Positions 25,092 to 33,191 are shown, counted from the stretch's first letter. The stretch: DNA of 64,000 bases from CAYNWH01 sp964400885 (GCA_964400885.1 CAYNWH010000002.1:1-64000); one strand, 5' to 3'. A program made the numbers and translations. Notes: a model not told the origin generated them from the sequence alone.

Positions 25092-26108
25092 TCAAAATCC
25101 CACATACTCGACTTCTTCCATTAATTGAATGCCTAATTCGTCCCGCACTTTCATTTTCACATAAGAAATCAACTGCAAAACCTGGTTAGCCGTAGCCCCG
25201 CCTAAATTAATAATAAAATTGGCATGTTTATTAGAAATCTGAGCTTGGCCGATTGTTTTGCCTTTTAAATCCAATAATTCTATGAGCCAGGCAGCTGGCA
25301 CTTTTTTCTTCTCTAAATATTCAGGCGGCAAATTCCTTAAATTTTTAACAGCATCCATATTGTCAGTATTAATCAAAACATTTTGGAAAATACAGCCAGC
25401 TGAAGGAGATTCTAAAGGCAGGTTATCTTTTCTTTTTTGCAAAATCTCTTTAACCGTAGCTTGAGCTTTTGTCTTATCCCCTTTGGCTAACTCAAATTCC
25501 GCAGAAATAATTAAATCATTATTGCGTTTAAAAATAGAGTCGCGGTATTTAAACCCGCATTTATCTTTATTTAAAACAAACTGTTTAGAACCGCGCATTA
25601 CTTCCACGCCAATTAAATGATCAGCGATTTCACTGCCATAAGCGCCGGCATTGCCGCGAATTGCACCGCCTACGCTGCCAGGAATACCACCCAGGTTTTC
25701 CAAACCGACCAAACCTTGATCAATAGTTTTGTTCACCAAATCCATAAGCCAGACTCCGGCATCAGCCACCACTTTATTGCCTTTCTTTCCGCCTGAGGCG
25801 GATCCCTGCCCGCCGGCAGGCGCGGCGCCTTTGGCGGAAATAATAACATCTTTCGCCTGGTTTAAAATCACCAGACCGTCAAACCCAGAATCAGCCACCA
25901 AAACATTACTGCAACCGGCTAAAATATAAGTCGAAATTTTTAATTTTTTGGCAAAGGTTATGGCTCGTACTAAATCTTCATTATTTTTGGCTATAAAAAA
26001 ATACTTGGCTGCCCCGCCAATTTTAAAGGTGGTGTACTTTGCAAGAGGCTCATTAGTCTCAACTTTTTTGCCTAAAAGTTTTTCTAATTCTTGAATCTGT
26101 TTATCCAT
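25092..26108 (-). CDS. murB: UDP-N-acetylenolpyruvoylglucosamine reductase with an in-frame repeat insertion
   Basis: 338 residues. FAD-binding part: NEPLAKYTTFKIGGAAKYF, LAGCSNVLVADSGFDGLVI and GIPGSVGGAIRGNAGAYGSE. Catalytic Arg is in FKYRDSIFK, the proton donor position is Cys in SAGCIFQN (Ser in E. coli), and the distal Glu is in EEVEYVGF. It reduces UDP-GlcNAc-enolpyruvate to UDP-MurNAc in the cytoplasm. Residues about 90-107 (AKGAAPAGGQGSASGGKKG) are an extra loop encoded by a GC-rich palindrome (25786-25840). Followed upstream in the run by a CxxC-x17-CxxC gene. Confidence 0.95.
   Translation of the reverse strand: MDKQIQELEKLLGKKVETNEPLAKYTTFKIGGAAKYFFIAKNNEDLVRAITFAKKLKISTYILAGCSNVLVADSGFDGLVILNQAKDVIISAKGAAPAGGQGSASGGKKGNKVVADAGVWLMDLVNKTIDQGLVGLENLGGIPGSVGGAIRGNAGAYGSEIADHLIGVEVMRGSKQFVLNKDKCGFKYRDSIFKRNNDLIISAEFELAKGDKTKAQATVKEILQKRKDNLPLESPSAGCIFQNVLINTDNMDAVKNLRNLPPEYLEKKKVPAAWLIELLDLKGKTIGQAQISNKHANFIINLGGATANQVLQLISYVKMKVRDELGIQLMEEVEYVGF
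25786..25840. repeat. GC-rich palindromic element inserted in frame in murB
   Basis: TTTCCGCC at 25786 and GGCGGAAA at 25833-25840 are the outer arms, with nested GCCTGAGGC and GCCCGCCGGCAGGC inside. The end CGCCTTTGGCGGA recurs upstream of purH at 41206-41218. GC content is far above the surrounding gene. Confidence 0.8.
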
Positions 26109-26111
26109 AGA

Positions 26112-26660
26112 TTATTTTTTCTTCTTAGCAGCAGCCTTCTTTTTGGCGACTGTTTTTTTGGCTGCAACTTTTTTTGTGGGCTTTGATTTTTTAACTTCTT
26201 TAACTTCTTTCTCCGGCTTTATAATTTTAGCTGCTATTAAGGCATTGATTATTTTATCAAGCTTGGCATTTATATTGGCCAGTTGGTCGCTTTTTTGCGC
26301 CGGACCAGCACCGCTTTTGCCAAAGCACTGATCACAATATACTGGTTTGCCGGGTGTAGGCTGAAAAGGCACTTGGCATGGTTTGCCGCATTTATCGCAA
26401 ATAACTGAATACATTTTCCGATCTCTATCTCTATAACGCCCCTTACCAAAATCTCGGCCTCCAGACCTCCTGGATTGGCTGCCTTGCCTTTTGGCAAAAC
26501 AGGCAGTGCAATAAACTGGTTTGTCTCCCGTTGGCCTAAATGGCACTTCACATACTTGGCCGCATTCAGCACAAATTGCTTCATACATTTGTGATCTAGC
26601 GCCAGAACCTCGTCCGCCAAAATCTCTTTTTCTGGAATCTCTACCTCTTGAATTTTTCAT
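26112..26660 (-). CDS. Tandem CxxC-x17-CxxC zinc-binding protein with basic tails
   Basis: 182 residues. Two copies of C-x2-C-x17-C-x2-C: CAECGQVCEVPFRPTGDKPV...YCTAC (about 30-55) and CDKCGKPCQVPFQPTPGKP...YCDQC (about 88-113). The N-terminus is Arg/Gly-rich (RGRDSRKRDFGGRG) and the C-terminus is a Lys/Ala-rich histone-H1-like tail (KKTVAKKKAAAKKKK). The CxxC-x17-CxxC domain is common in candidate-phyla genomes. Nucleic-acid binding is inferred from the charge. It overlaps nothing and is 3 bp upstream of murB. Confidence 0.85.
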   Translation of the reverse strand: MKNSRGRDSRKRDFGGRGSGARSQMYEAICAECGQVCEVPFRPTGDKPVYCTACFAKRQGSQSRRSGGRDFGKGRYRDRDRKMYSVICDKCGKPCQVPFQPTPGKPVYCDQCFGKSGAGPAQKSDQLANINAKLDKIINALIAAKIIKPEKEVKEVKKSKPTKKVAAKKTVAKKKAAAKKKK

Positions 26661-26704
26661 AAAATTTTTGATTATTTACTTTATTATTTAATTATATTAA
26701 CATT

Positions 26705-26835
26705 GGCCGGTAATTTTTGCATAATAATATTCGAACGCCTGCTATATTTGGCGGAGGAACCGGCTACTGAACAAGCCAAACCCATCTTTAACCGATATCC
26801 CCTAGTGGAACAACCATTCTGCGCGGGGATTTTTT
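26705..26835 (+). ncRNA. Candidate structured RNA with its own terminator, opposite to flanking genes
   Basis: On the plus strand GCCGGT (26706-26711) pairs with ACCGGC (26759-26764), enclosing CGCC...GGCG; AGTGG and CCATT form another hairpin; ATCCCC (26797-26802) pairs with GGGGAT (26825-26830) followed by T5, a terminator. A weak TATATT box lies at 26693-26698. Both neighbouring genes are on the minus strand, so the terminator is not theirs. I see no match to a known RNA family. Confidence 0.45.
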
Positions 26836-27103
26836 AATTGCCCAAAGTTTCTATCATTTTCAATAGTTCCTGAAAATCTTCTCTTGTCCAGCCAGGATAA
26901 AATTGTTCTCTGGTATCCGGATCGCCTTTGCCGGCAATATATTCTTTTATTTCCCTTATAATATACTTGCCTCCGCCCTTATGATCTTCTTCCGCTCTTT
27001 TGTAGATATCAAATTTTGCTAATACCATTCTGTCTCTTTTTCTTCTATCTTCCAAAGAAGGCAATTCCGGCGCAATCGGATAATTAGGATTTTCTGATTT
27101 CAT
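26834..27103 (-). CDS. Orphan protein
   Basis: 89 residues, charged, with a proline-rich start (NPNYPIAPELPSLEDRRKR), then KYIIREIKEYIAGKGDPDTR and a helical end (WTREDFQELLKMIETLGN). No membrane segment or known motif. It lies 21 bp downstream of another orphan and shares its strand. Function unknown. Confidence 0.6.
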   Translation of the reverse strand: MKSENPNYPIAPELPSLEDRRKRDRMVLAKFDIYKRAEEDHKGGGKYIIREIKEYIAGKGDPDTREQFYPGWTREDFQELLKMIETLGN

Positions 27104-27124
27104 ATTTTTATTGGTTAATTTTAT

Positions 27125-27490
27125 TTAGCTATTTTTTTTCATTTCTTTAGCTTGCCTTACTCTATCTCTGACAAGTTTTTCCAGGTTTTTTTTCTCTGAA
27201 CGTTTCCTTCCTTTGCCCCATTCCTGTTCCAGCTGTTTAATGACTGATTCTTCATCATTATTCTCTAACAATTCTGCTGCCCTATTAACTCTTAATTCAG
27301 AAATTATACTGCCAGTTAAATTAGCAGCTTCCAGCATTGATAGCCCAAATTTTTCTTTTAGTTCTTTTACAATTTCCATTTTATTATCCCAATCAGGCGT
27401 AAGGTTATCTTTAACAAATTTCATTGCCTGTTCTGTTACATTGCTTTCCTTTTTTAACATTGAATTTTCAGGCGTGATAGGCATATTCAT
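27125..27490 (-). CDS. Orphan helical protein
   Basis: 121 residues, helical and highly charged, ending KKNLEKLVRDRVRQAKEMKK. SMLEAANLTGSIISELRVNRAAELL in the middle, shortened here to LEAANLTGSIISELRVN, may be a helical hairpin. No known family. It is followed by the orphan at 26834 and preceded by murC. Confidence 0.6.
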   Translation of the reverse strand: MNMPITPENSMLKKESNVTEQAMKFVKDNLTPDWDNKMEIVKELKEKFGLSMLEAANLTGSIISELRVNRAAELLENNDEESVIKQLEQEWGKGRKRSEKKNLEKLVRDRVRQAKEMKKNS

Positions 27491-27547
27491 AAGTTTAGAA
27501 TTTATTTATTAGAATTAATTTGGAATTTGATTATTGATAATTGGTCA

Positions 27548-28987
27548 TTACACAAGTTGCCTGGCAACTTGGTCTATATCCCCTGCCCCCATAATCAGCA
27601 CCACGTCATTACTTTGCACTTCATCCAGAATTTTGGCTTTAGTATCAGCCAGATTAGGCGCGTAAAAATATTTTGATTTTACGCTAATACCTTTAACTAA
27701 ATCTTTTGCCTCAGCCTGGGTAATTTTATCTACCAGATCCTGCGAACTAACCCTTTTAGTCACATCTTTTTCTTCCCGGCCCGCCACATCATAAATCTCT
27801 GACAAAATCACCACTTCAGCCGGAGATTGGGCAAATGCTTTGACAAAATCATCAAACAAAGCTTTAGTGCGCTGAATCTGGTGGGGTTGAAAAACTACCA
27901 GTAAACGTTTATCAGGATAAAATTCTTTGACTGCCTTAATAGTTTTAGCCACTTCAGTGGGATGATGAGCATAATCTGAAATAACCAAAGCGCCATTTTG
28001 TTCTTGGCTTAAATTTTTAATCTTGCCAATGATTTCAAACCGGCGCCAAGCGCCTTTATATTGTGCCAAAGTATCTTTGAGTACATCCTGATTAACACCT
28101 AATTCCAAAGCCATTAAACTGGCGGCAAAAGCATTGGCAATATTAAATTGGCCAGGGATTTGCAGATTAAAATCTTTAAATTCCTGATTTTTATAAACCG
28201 GCCTAAATATCTGGCGGCCATGGTCTATTTTAATATTCTTGGCAATTAAATCAGCTGATTCATTGGTAAGAGCATAACTGACTACATGGCAATTTGGCTT
28301 TTCAATTCTTTCGCTTAAAATCGGATCATCAGCATTATAAATATAATAACCGTCAGGTGGCAGTTTATTAATAAACTCCTGAAAAGTTTCAATCACCTGA
28401 TTTAAATCTTTATAATAATCAGAATGATCAAATTCAATGTTATTAAGAATAATAACCTGCGGATTTAAATTCAGCATGTGCGCTTTGTACTCATCAGCTT
28501 CTACCACAAAATACTTGCTGGCGCCCAGCCTTAAATTACCGTCCCAGTTTTGCACTTTAGAACCCACAATAACAGTCGGATCAAACCCAGCATTTTCCAA
28601 AATCAAACCAGCCATGGCCGTGGTCGTGGTTTTGCCATGACAGCCAGAAATAGCAATCGTATATTTGTCTTTTGAATATTCGCCAAGAAACTGAAAGTAG
28701 CTTAAACTTTCAATTTTCAACTTTTTAGCCTGCATTCTTTCCGGATTATCTTCTGGGGCCGCATCAGTGTAAATGACCAGATCCGCATCTGCCGGAACAT
28801 TAGCCGCCTGATGCGGCCCGACTTTAATTTGCGCGCCAAAATTTATTAAAACTTCAATCAAAGCCGAATCATTCAGATCAGAACCAGTCACTGTCTTGCC
28901 TAGGTTTAATAAAAGATTAGCCACGGCAGAAATGCCAATGCCGCCAATGCCTATAATGTGAACTTTTTTGAGTTTTGATAGATCCAT
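27548..28987 (-). CDS. murC: UDP-N-acetylmuramate--L-alanine ligase
   Basis: 479 residues from MDLSKLKKVH at 28987; an upstream in-frame ATG at 29008 would overlap the methyltransferase gene and add seven non-conserved residues. Motifs in order: HIIGIGGIGISAVANLLL (N-terminal Rossmann), ISGCHGKTTTTAMAG (ATP P-loop), VVEADEYKAHML, NNIEFDHSDYY (Mg and catalytic His), YAHHPTEVAKT in the C-terminal domain. It adds L-Ala to UDP-MurNAc, the step after MurB in peptide assembly. No Shine-Dalgarno. Confidence 0.96.
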   Translation of the reverse strand: MDLSKLKKVHIIGIGGIGISAVANLLLNLGKTVTGSDLNDSALIEVLINFGAQIKVGPHQAANVPADADLVIYTDAAPEDNPERMQAKKLKIESLSYFQFLGEYSKDKYTIAISGCHGKTTTTAMAGLILENAGFDPTVIVGSKVQNWDGNLRLGASKYFVVEADEYKAHMLNLNPQVIILNNIEFDHSDYYKDLNQVIETFQEFINKLPPDGYYIYNADDPILSERIEKPNCHVVSYALTNESADLIAKNIKIDHGRQIFRPVYKNQEFKDFNLQIPGQFNIANAFAASLMALELGVNQDVLKDTLAQYKGAWRRFEIIGKIKNLSQEQNGALVISDYAHHPTEVAKTIKAVKEFYPDKRLLVVFQPHQIQRTKALFDDFVKAFAQSPAEVVILSEIYDVAGREEKDVTKRVSSQDLVDKITQAEAKDLVKGISVKSKYFYAPNLADTKAKILDEVQSNDVVLIMGAGDIDQVARQLV

Positions 28988-28991
28988 ATGT

Positions 28992-29693
28992 TTAAATTTT
29001 TTTCGCAACCGTAATTATATTGCGTTTATTAGAAACATTTTTAATAATTTCAAAGCCTGTTTTTTTCATTAAACGCGCCACGTTTAATTCAGTTAAGGCA
29101 TGAATATAGCGGAAATATTTTTTTTGCCAAGGAATAAAAACATCCTGAAAATCAAGGTCTTTTAATTTAATACCCTGAGCTTCTTCATAAGGCTCAGTCA
29201 GTTTTAAAAGCGTGTATTTAATGATATATTTAAGATACTTTGGCTGCCATAAATTCCAGTTAGTCATTAATAATTTGCCGCCTGGCTTTAAAACAGAATA
29301 GGCTTCGCGTAAAACTTTCATTCTTAAACGGCTAGAAGGTATATGATGCAACGTGGCAATTAAAAATACCAAGTCGAATTTTTTATTTAAAAAGGATAAA
29401 TCTAATATATCAGCGACCTGAAAATTTTGGTTGGGCCATTTTACTTTTGCCTCTGCTATTAATTTTTCACTATTATCTAGACCTAAGTAATTTATTTTAT
29501 AATCTTTCAGTAAATCCAAAATCCGACCATTGCCGCAGCCCAGATCCAAAATATCTTGACCATTTTGCAAATATCCTTTAAAATACTCAAATTCAGGCCA
29601 AGATGACGCGCGAGTAATAGAAAAATCTCGGGCAATCTGATCATAAAGCTCCTGGTTTTGGGCCATTATTTTAAGAGCAGTATCTTGTTTCAT
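28992..29693 (-). CDS. Class I SAM-dependent methyltransferase
   Basis: 233 residues. Motif I is ILDLGCGNGRILDLL (about 48-62), the acidic end of strand 2 is GLDNSEKLI, then FQVADILDLSF, FDLVFLIATLHHIPSS and LKPGGKLLMTNWN. The HHIPS block and general layout resemble tRNA methyltransferases of the Trm9/AlkBH8 type, which would fit Elp3 (29796) because both act on wobble uridine side chains. That link is inference. It ends 4 bp before murC. Confidence 0.8.
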   Translation of the reverse strand: MKQDTALKIMAQNQELYDQIARDFSITRASSWPEFEYFKGYLQNGQDILDLGCGNGRILDLLKDYKINYLGLDNSEKLIAEAKVKWPNQNFQVADILDLSFLNKKFDLVFLIATLHHIPSSRLRMKVLREAYSVLKPGGKLLMTNWNLWQPKYLKYIIKYTLLKLTEPYEEAQGIKLKDLDFQDVFIPWQKKYFRYIHALTELNVARLMKKTGFEIIKNVSNKRNIITVAKKI

Positions 29694-29699
29694 AATATA

Positions 29700-29795
29700 C
29701 TAAATAAGGCTAAATTTTGAATTTTGAATTTTAAATAAAGGCTAAATGAATCAATTTAAAATTAAGACATTAGAAATTCAATTAAAATTTATAAT
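29700..29795. repeat. AT-rich spacer with AATTTTGAATTTT words
   Basis: Between divergent genes. Word AAATTTTGAATTTTGAATTTT and its complement AAAATTAAG...AATTCAATT can pair. No clear promoter box was found. Confidence 0.45.
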
Positions 29796-31367
29796 ATGGA
29801 TATCCACCAACAAATAGTAAAAAAACTAACCAAAACCAAATTCAACAGCCAACAGGAATTAAATTACCAGATTCGCAAGATTGCTGGCAGTTTTAAAATG
29901 GCTGCGCCGCAAAAAATTAAACTGCTTTCAGCTTATCATAAATTGCTTAAACAAGGAAGTATTAAAAAGCAAAAAAAGCTTGAAAATTGGCTAAAAAAAC
30001 GGGAAATCCGCACGCTTTCCGGCGTAGCGCCTATTGCAGTTTTAACCAAGCCTTACCCCTGCCCTGGCCAGTGCATTTATTGCCCGACTGAAAGCCAGAT
30101 GCCTAAATCATATTTATCCAATGAGCCAGCAGTGATGCGGGCAATATTAAATAACTTTGATCCTTATAAACAAGTAAAAATGAGATTAAGGGCTTTAGCC
30201 ATGACTGGCCATAAAACTGACAAATGCGAATTAATTGTTATGGGTGGCACCTGGTCATATTTGCCGAAAAAATACCAAACCTGGTTTATTAAACGCTGTT
30301 TTGACGCTTTTAACCAAAAGACAGCTAAAACTTTAGAAAAAGCCCAAAAGTTAAATGAAACAGCTAAATACCGCGTGATCGGCTTAACATTGGAAACCCG
30401 GCCCGATTACATTGATATTAAAGAAATCCAAAGAATGCGTGAACTGGGCTGCACTCGGGTTGAATTAGGCGTGCAAACTATTGACGACAAGATTTTAAAA
30501 ATAACCCAGCGCGGCCATTTGACTGACCAGACAATTAAAGCCACTAAATTATTAAAAGATGCTGGCTTTAAAATTTCTTATCATATGATGCCCAACCTGC
30601 CCACTTCAACGCCAGCCAAAGATTTTAAAATTTTCCAAAAATTATTTACTAATCAAAATTTCCAGCCGGACATGCTAAAAATTTATCCTTGTGTAGTGAC
30701 CAGAGATAGTAAGATTTATAACTGGTATAAAAAAGGTAAATATAAAGCTTACTCTGACAAACAGCTTTTAAATCTTTTAATAAAAATAAAAAAATATATT
30801 CCGCCTTATGTGAGAATTACGCGTTTAATCCGCGACATACCCAGCGAAAGTATTATGGCTGGCAATAAAATTTCCAATCTGCGCCAGTTAATTCAGGAAA
30901 AATTAAAAGCTAACAATGAATTTTGCCAGTGCATTCGTTGCCGGGAAGCACGTAATAAACAATTAACATTTAACAATTTACAGTTAACTATTAAAAAATA
31001 TAAAGCATCAGACGGCCTGGAATATTTTTTAAGCTATGAATCAAAGGACAAAAAAACCTTATTTGCTTTTTTAAGATTAAGAATTCCGCGAAAACCTGAT
31101 TCGGAAATAATTAAGGCTTTGCCAGAATTAAAAGATGCTGCTTTAATTCGCGAAGTCCATACTTATGGCACGCTTATTCCCTTAAAATCAAAACAAAAAG
31201 CTGTGCAGCATCTTGGGCTAGGCAAAAGATTAATGCAAGAAGCAGAGAAAATCGTTAAAAAACATAAATTTAATAAAATTGCAGTAATTGCTGGCATTGG
31301 AGTCAGAGAATATTATAAAAAGCTAGGCTATAAGCTGGCCAATACATATATGGTCAAAAAACTTTGA
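29796..31367 (+). CDS. Elp3-type radical SAM / N-acetyltransferase tRNA-modifying enzyme
   Basis: 523 residues. N-terminal helical region, then the cluster motif YPCPGQCIYCPTE (C-x3-C-x2-C, about 90-97), MTGHKTDKCELIVMGGTWS, LTLETRPDYI and GVQTIDDKI of the radical SAM barrel, a zinc-type CQCIRCR (about 377), and a C-terminal GNAT domain (REVHTYGTLIPL, HLGLGKRLMQEAE, GVREYYKKLGY). Elp3 makes cm5U at tRNA wobble uridine from acetyl-CoA. An in-frame low-complexity stretch (30954-30996) adds about 14 residues between the Cys motif and the GNAT domain. No Shine-Dalgarno. Confidence 0.92.
   Translation: MDIHQQIVKKLTKTKFNSQQELNYQIRKIAGSFKMAAPQKIKLLSAYHKLLKQGSIKKQKKLENWLKKREIRTLSGVAPIAVLTKPYPCPGQCIYCPTESQMPKSYLSNEPAVMRAILNNFDPYKQVKMRLRALAMTGHKTDKCELIVMGGTWSYLPKKYQTWFIKRCFDAFNQKTAKTLEKAQKLNETAKYRVIGLTLETRPDYIDIKEIQRMRELGCTRVELGVQTIDDKILKITQRGHLTDQTIKATKLLKDAGFKISYHMMPNLPTSTPAKDFKIFQKLFTNQNFQPDMLKIYPCVVTRDSKIYNWYKKGKYKAYSDKQLLNLLIKIKKYIPPYVRITRLIRDIPSESIMAGNKISNLRQLIQEKLKANNEFCQCIRCREARNKQLTFNNLQLTIKKYKASDGLEYFLSYESKDKKTLFAFLRLRIPRKPDSEIIKALPELKDAALIREVHTYGTLIPLKSKQKAVQHLGLGKRLMQEAEKIVKKHKFNKIAVIAGIGVREYYKKLGYKLANTYMVKKL
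30954..30996. repeat. AT-rich word repeat inside elp3
   Basis: AACAATTAACATTTAACAAT followed by TTACAGTTAACTATT matches the word type of intergenic spacers (compare TTGTTAATTGTAAATCG near 9722). It is in frame and encodes NKQLTFNNLQLTIKK. Confidence 0.5.
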
Positions 31368-31393
31368 AAAGATTTTACTTTTAAAATTTATAT

Positions 31394-31402
31394 TGCTATA
31401 AT
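31394..31402 (+). promoter_or_regulatory. Extended -10 promoter of candidate RNA 1
   Basis: TGCTATAAT (TATAAT at 31397-31402). The same TGCTATAAT occurs before candidate RNA 2. Confidence 0.6.
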
Positions 31403-31408
31403 ACAAGC

Positions 31409-31640
31409 ACCTCCTTACCTTATAAAGGAAATGATCAACCCAGTAGCCAACCACTCCTAACCGAGGGAGCTAATAAAGCTCCCCAAAAAAATTACTAGCA
31501 AGCCAAAGCAGTGGCGGAAAAGCTCAATCTTCGGCTGAACGAGCAAAGCGGATCCAAACTCGGATGCGTAGAACCATGGCTAAAGGTTTGCTAGTTTCTT
31601 AAAAGGGGCTATCGCAAGATAGCCCCTTCCCTATTTTTTA
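31409..31640 (+). ncRNA. Candidate structured RNA 1 upstream of glyA
   Basis: About 230 nt in a region with no long ORF. ACTAGCAA (31492-31499) pairs with TTGCTAGT (31587-31594) and closes a domain with internal hairpins GCTC...GAGC and TCC...GGA; before it, GGGAGC and GCTCCC (near 31465-31480) form a hairpin. It ends in the terminator AAGGGGCTATC/GATAGCCCCTT (31603-31628). It is preceded by TGCTATAAT. It does not match RNase P, tmRNA or SRP RNA cores that I know. Confidence 0.55.
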
Positions 31641-31647
31641 AAAAAAA

Positions 31648-31656
31648 TGCTATAAT
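31648..31656 (+). promoter_or_regulatory. Extended -10 promoter of candidate RNA 2
   Basis: TGCTATAAT (TATAAT at 31651-31656), identical to that of RNA 1. Confidence 0.6.
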
Positions 31657-31662
31657 AAAATG

Positions 31663-31800
31663 TAATGGCGGGGTCACATAATCGACCTTTTGCCAGGTAT
31701 ATAGCTAGCCAAGCTAGGCACATAAAATTCCCGCCTGGGAAAATAGCCTATTGCTTGGCCCAATTCCTTTCAGGAGGGTCGCCCGACCCTCCTTTATCTT
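31663..31800 (+). ncRNA. Candidate structured RNA 2 upstream of glyA
   Basis: About 135 nt: GGCGGG near the 5' end can pair with CCCGCC (near 31730), enclosing GTC...GAC and TAGCT...AGCTA hairpins. TTCCCGCCTGGGAA is an alternative small hairpin with loop GCCT. The RNA ends with GGAGGGTCG (31773-31781) pairing with CGACCCTCC (31784-31792) and a T-rich tail. A separate glyA promoter follows, so this is either an independent RNA or a terminated leader. Confidence 0.55.
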
Positions 31801-31829
31801 TTGACAGGGACATTTTAAATACGTAAAAT
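31801..31829 (+). promoter_or_regulatory. Promoter of glyA
   Basis: TTGACA (31801-31806), 17 bp, TAAAAT (31824-31829), directly after the terminator of RNA 2. Confidence 0.7.
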
Positions 31830-31932
31830 TAGAATATGATACGAATATACAAATCTGCTACAAATATACAAATTTTTTAAAATAATAAGGTTTACTTGTA
31901 GTAATTTGTAATTAATTCGTACATTTGTAACA
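31830..31932. repeat. Spacer of TACAAATATAC / TTCGTA words before glyA
   Basis: TACGAATATACAAATCTGC and TACAAATATACAAATTT on the left, ATTTGTAATTAATTCGTAC on the right, roughly reverse complementary. The same word family occurs at 35755, 46475 and 56170. Confidence 0.55.
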
Positions 31933-31934
31933 AT

Positions 31935-33182
31935 ATGAAAAATTTACAAAAACAAGACAACGAAATTTATCAAAGCATAAAAAATGAATTAGACCGCCAA
32001 CAATCCGGCTTGGTTATGATACCTTCAGAAAATTTCACTTCACCAGCTGTTTTAGAAACCATGGCCAGTGTTTTGAACAATAAATATGCTGAAGGTTATC
32101 CTGAAAAACGCTATTATACTGGCAATCAATTTATAGATGAGATTGAAAATTTGGCCATTAAACGGGCTAAAAAATTATTTGGCGCTGACTATGCTAATGT
32201 TCAGCCGCATGCTGGCACAACTGCAAATTTAGCCATTTATTTTGCTTTGCTCAAGCCAGGCGATAAAATTTTATCCTTAAATTTATCTCATGGCGGTCAT
32301 TTATCTCATGGCAGTAAAGTCAGCCTGGTCAGCCAATTTTATAAGATTGTCCATTATAATGTTGATCCTCTCACTTGCCTACTTGATTATGATGAGATCA
32401 GGCAAATTGCTCTCAATGAAAAGCCGCAGCTGATAATTTCAGGTTTTTCTTCTTACCCCAGAAAAATCAACTTTAAATTTTTTAATGATATTGCTAAAGA
32501 AATAGGCGCTTATCATTTGGCAGATATTTCCCATATTGCCGGTTTAATTATTGCCAATGAACATCCAGACGCTATTCCTTATGCTGATGTGGTGATGACT
32601 ACCACTCATAAAACTTTACGCGGACCCAGAGGCGCGATTATTTTAGGGAAAAAAGAATTAGCAGAAAAAATTAATAAAGCTGTTTTTCCTGGTACTCAAG
32701 GCGGACCATTTGAGCATATTATTGCGGCCAAAGCTGTTTGTTTTCAGCAGGCTATGACTAAGGAATTCATCAATGACCAAAAACAAACAGTGAAAAATGC
32801 TCAGGCCCTGGCCCAAACATTAATTAGCAATGACCTAACATTAATTACCGGAGGCACTGACACTCATTTAATCCTGATTGATTGCCGGCCTTTAAATTTA
32901 ACGGGCAAACAAGCAGCTGATTTATTAGCTGATTTAGGAATTTATACTAATGCTAATGTTATTCCTTATGATGAAAAGCCAGCAGCCAATCCTTCTGGCT
33001 TGCGACTAGGTACGCCAGCCTTAACTACTCAAGGCATGAAAGAAAAGGAAATGCGAATGATCGGGCAAATAATTTCAGATGTGCTTAAAAATCCAAATGA
33101 CTCGAATATAAAATTAAAAGCCAAAAAGTTGGTTGCAGAATTAACTGACAAGTTTTCTATTTATAAAGATTTAAAGTATTAA
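31935..33182 (+). CDS. glyA: Serine hydroxymethyltransferase
   Basis: 415 residues, normal length. MIPSENFTSPAVLE, NKYAEGYPEKRYYTG, ANVQPHAGTTANLAIY, the PLP Lys in TTTHKTLRGPRGAII (about 224), and GTQGGPFEHIIAAKA. It converts serine and tetrahydrofolate to glycine and methylene-THF, supplying folD downstream and purH. It has no Shine-Dalgarno and follows candidate RNAs 1 and 2. Confidence 0.98.
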   Translation: MKNLQKQDNEIYQSIKNELDRQQSGLVMIPSENFTSPAVLETMASVLNNKYAEGYPEKRYYTGNQFIDEIENLAIKRAKKLFGADYANVQPHAGTTANLAIYFALLKPGDKILSLNLSHGGHLSHGSKVSLVSQFYKIVHYNVDPLTCLLDYDEIRQIALNEKPQLIISGFSSYPRKINFKFFNDIAKEIGAYHLADISHIAGLIIANEHPDAIPYADVVMTTTHKTLRGPRGAIILGKKELAEKINKAVFPGTQGGPFEHIIAAKAVCFQQAMTKEFINDQKQTVKNAQALAQTLISNDLTLITGGTDTHLILIDCRPLNLTGKQAADLLADLGIYTNANVIPYDEKPAANPSGLRLGTPALTTQGMKEKEMRMIGQIISDVLKNPNDSNIKLKAKKLVAELTDKFSIYKDLKY

Positions 33183-33191
33183 ATATATAAA

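Noticed and set aside
31409..31640. RNase P RNA, tmRNA or SRP RNA as identity of RNA 1
   Set aside because: The GAGGAAAGTCC core, a tag reading frame with tRNA-like ends, and the GGAAGGAAGC-type SRP loop are all absent.
31663..31800. Calling RNA 2 a ZTP riboswitch outright
   Set aside because: Only the CCGCCTGGG hairpin fits; the conserved 5' core is missing and GGCGGG/CCCGCC pairing conflicts with it.
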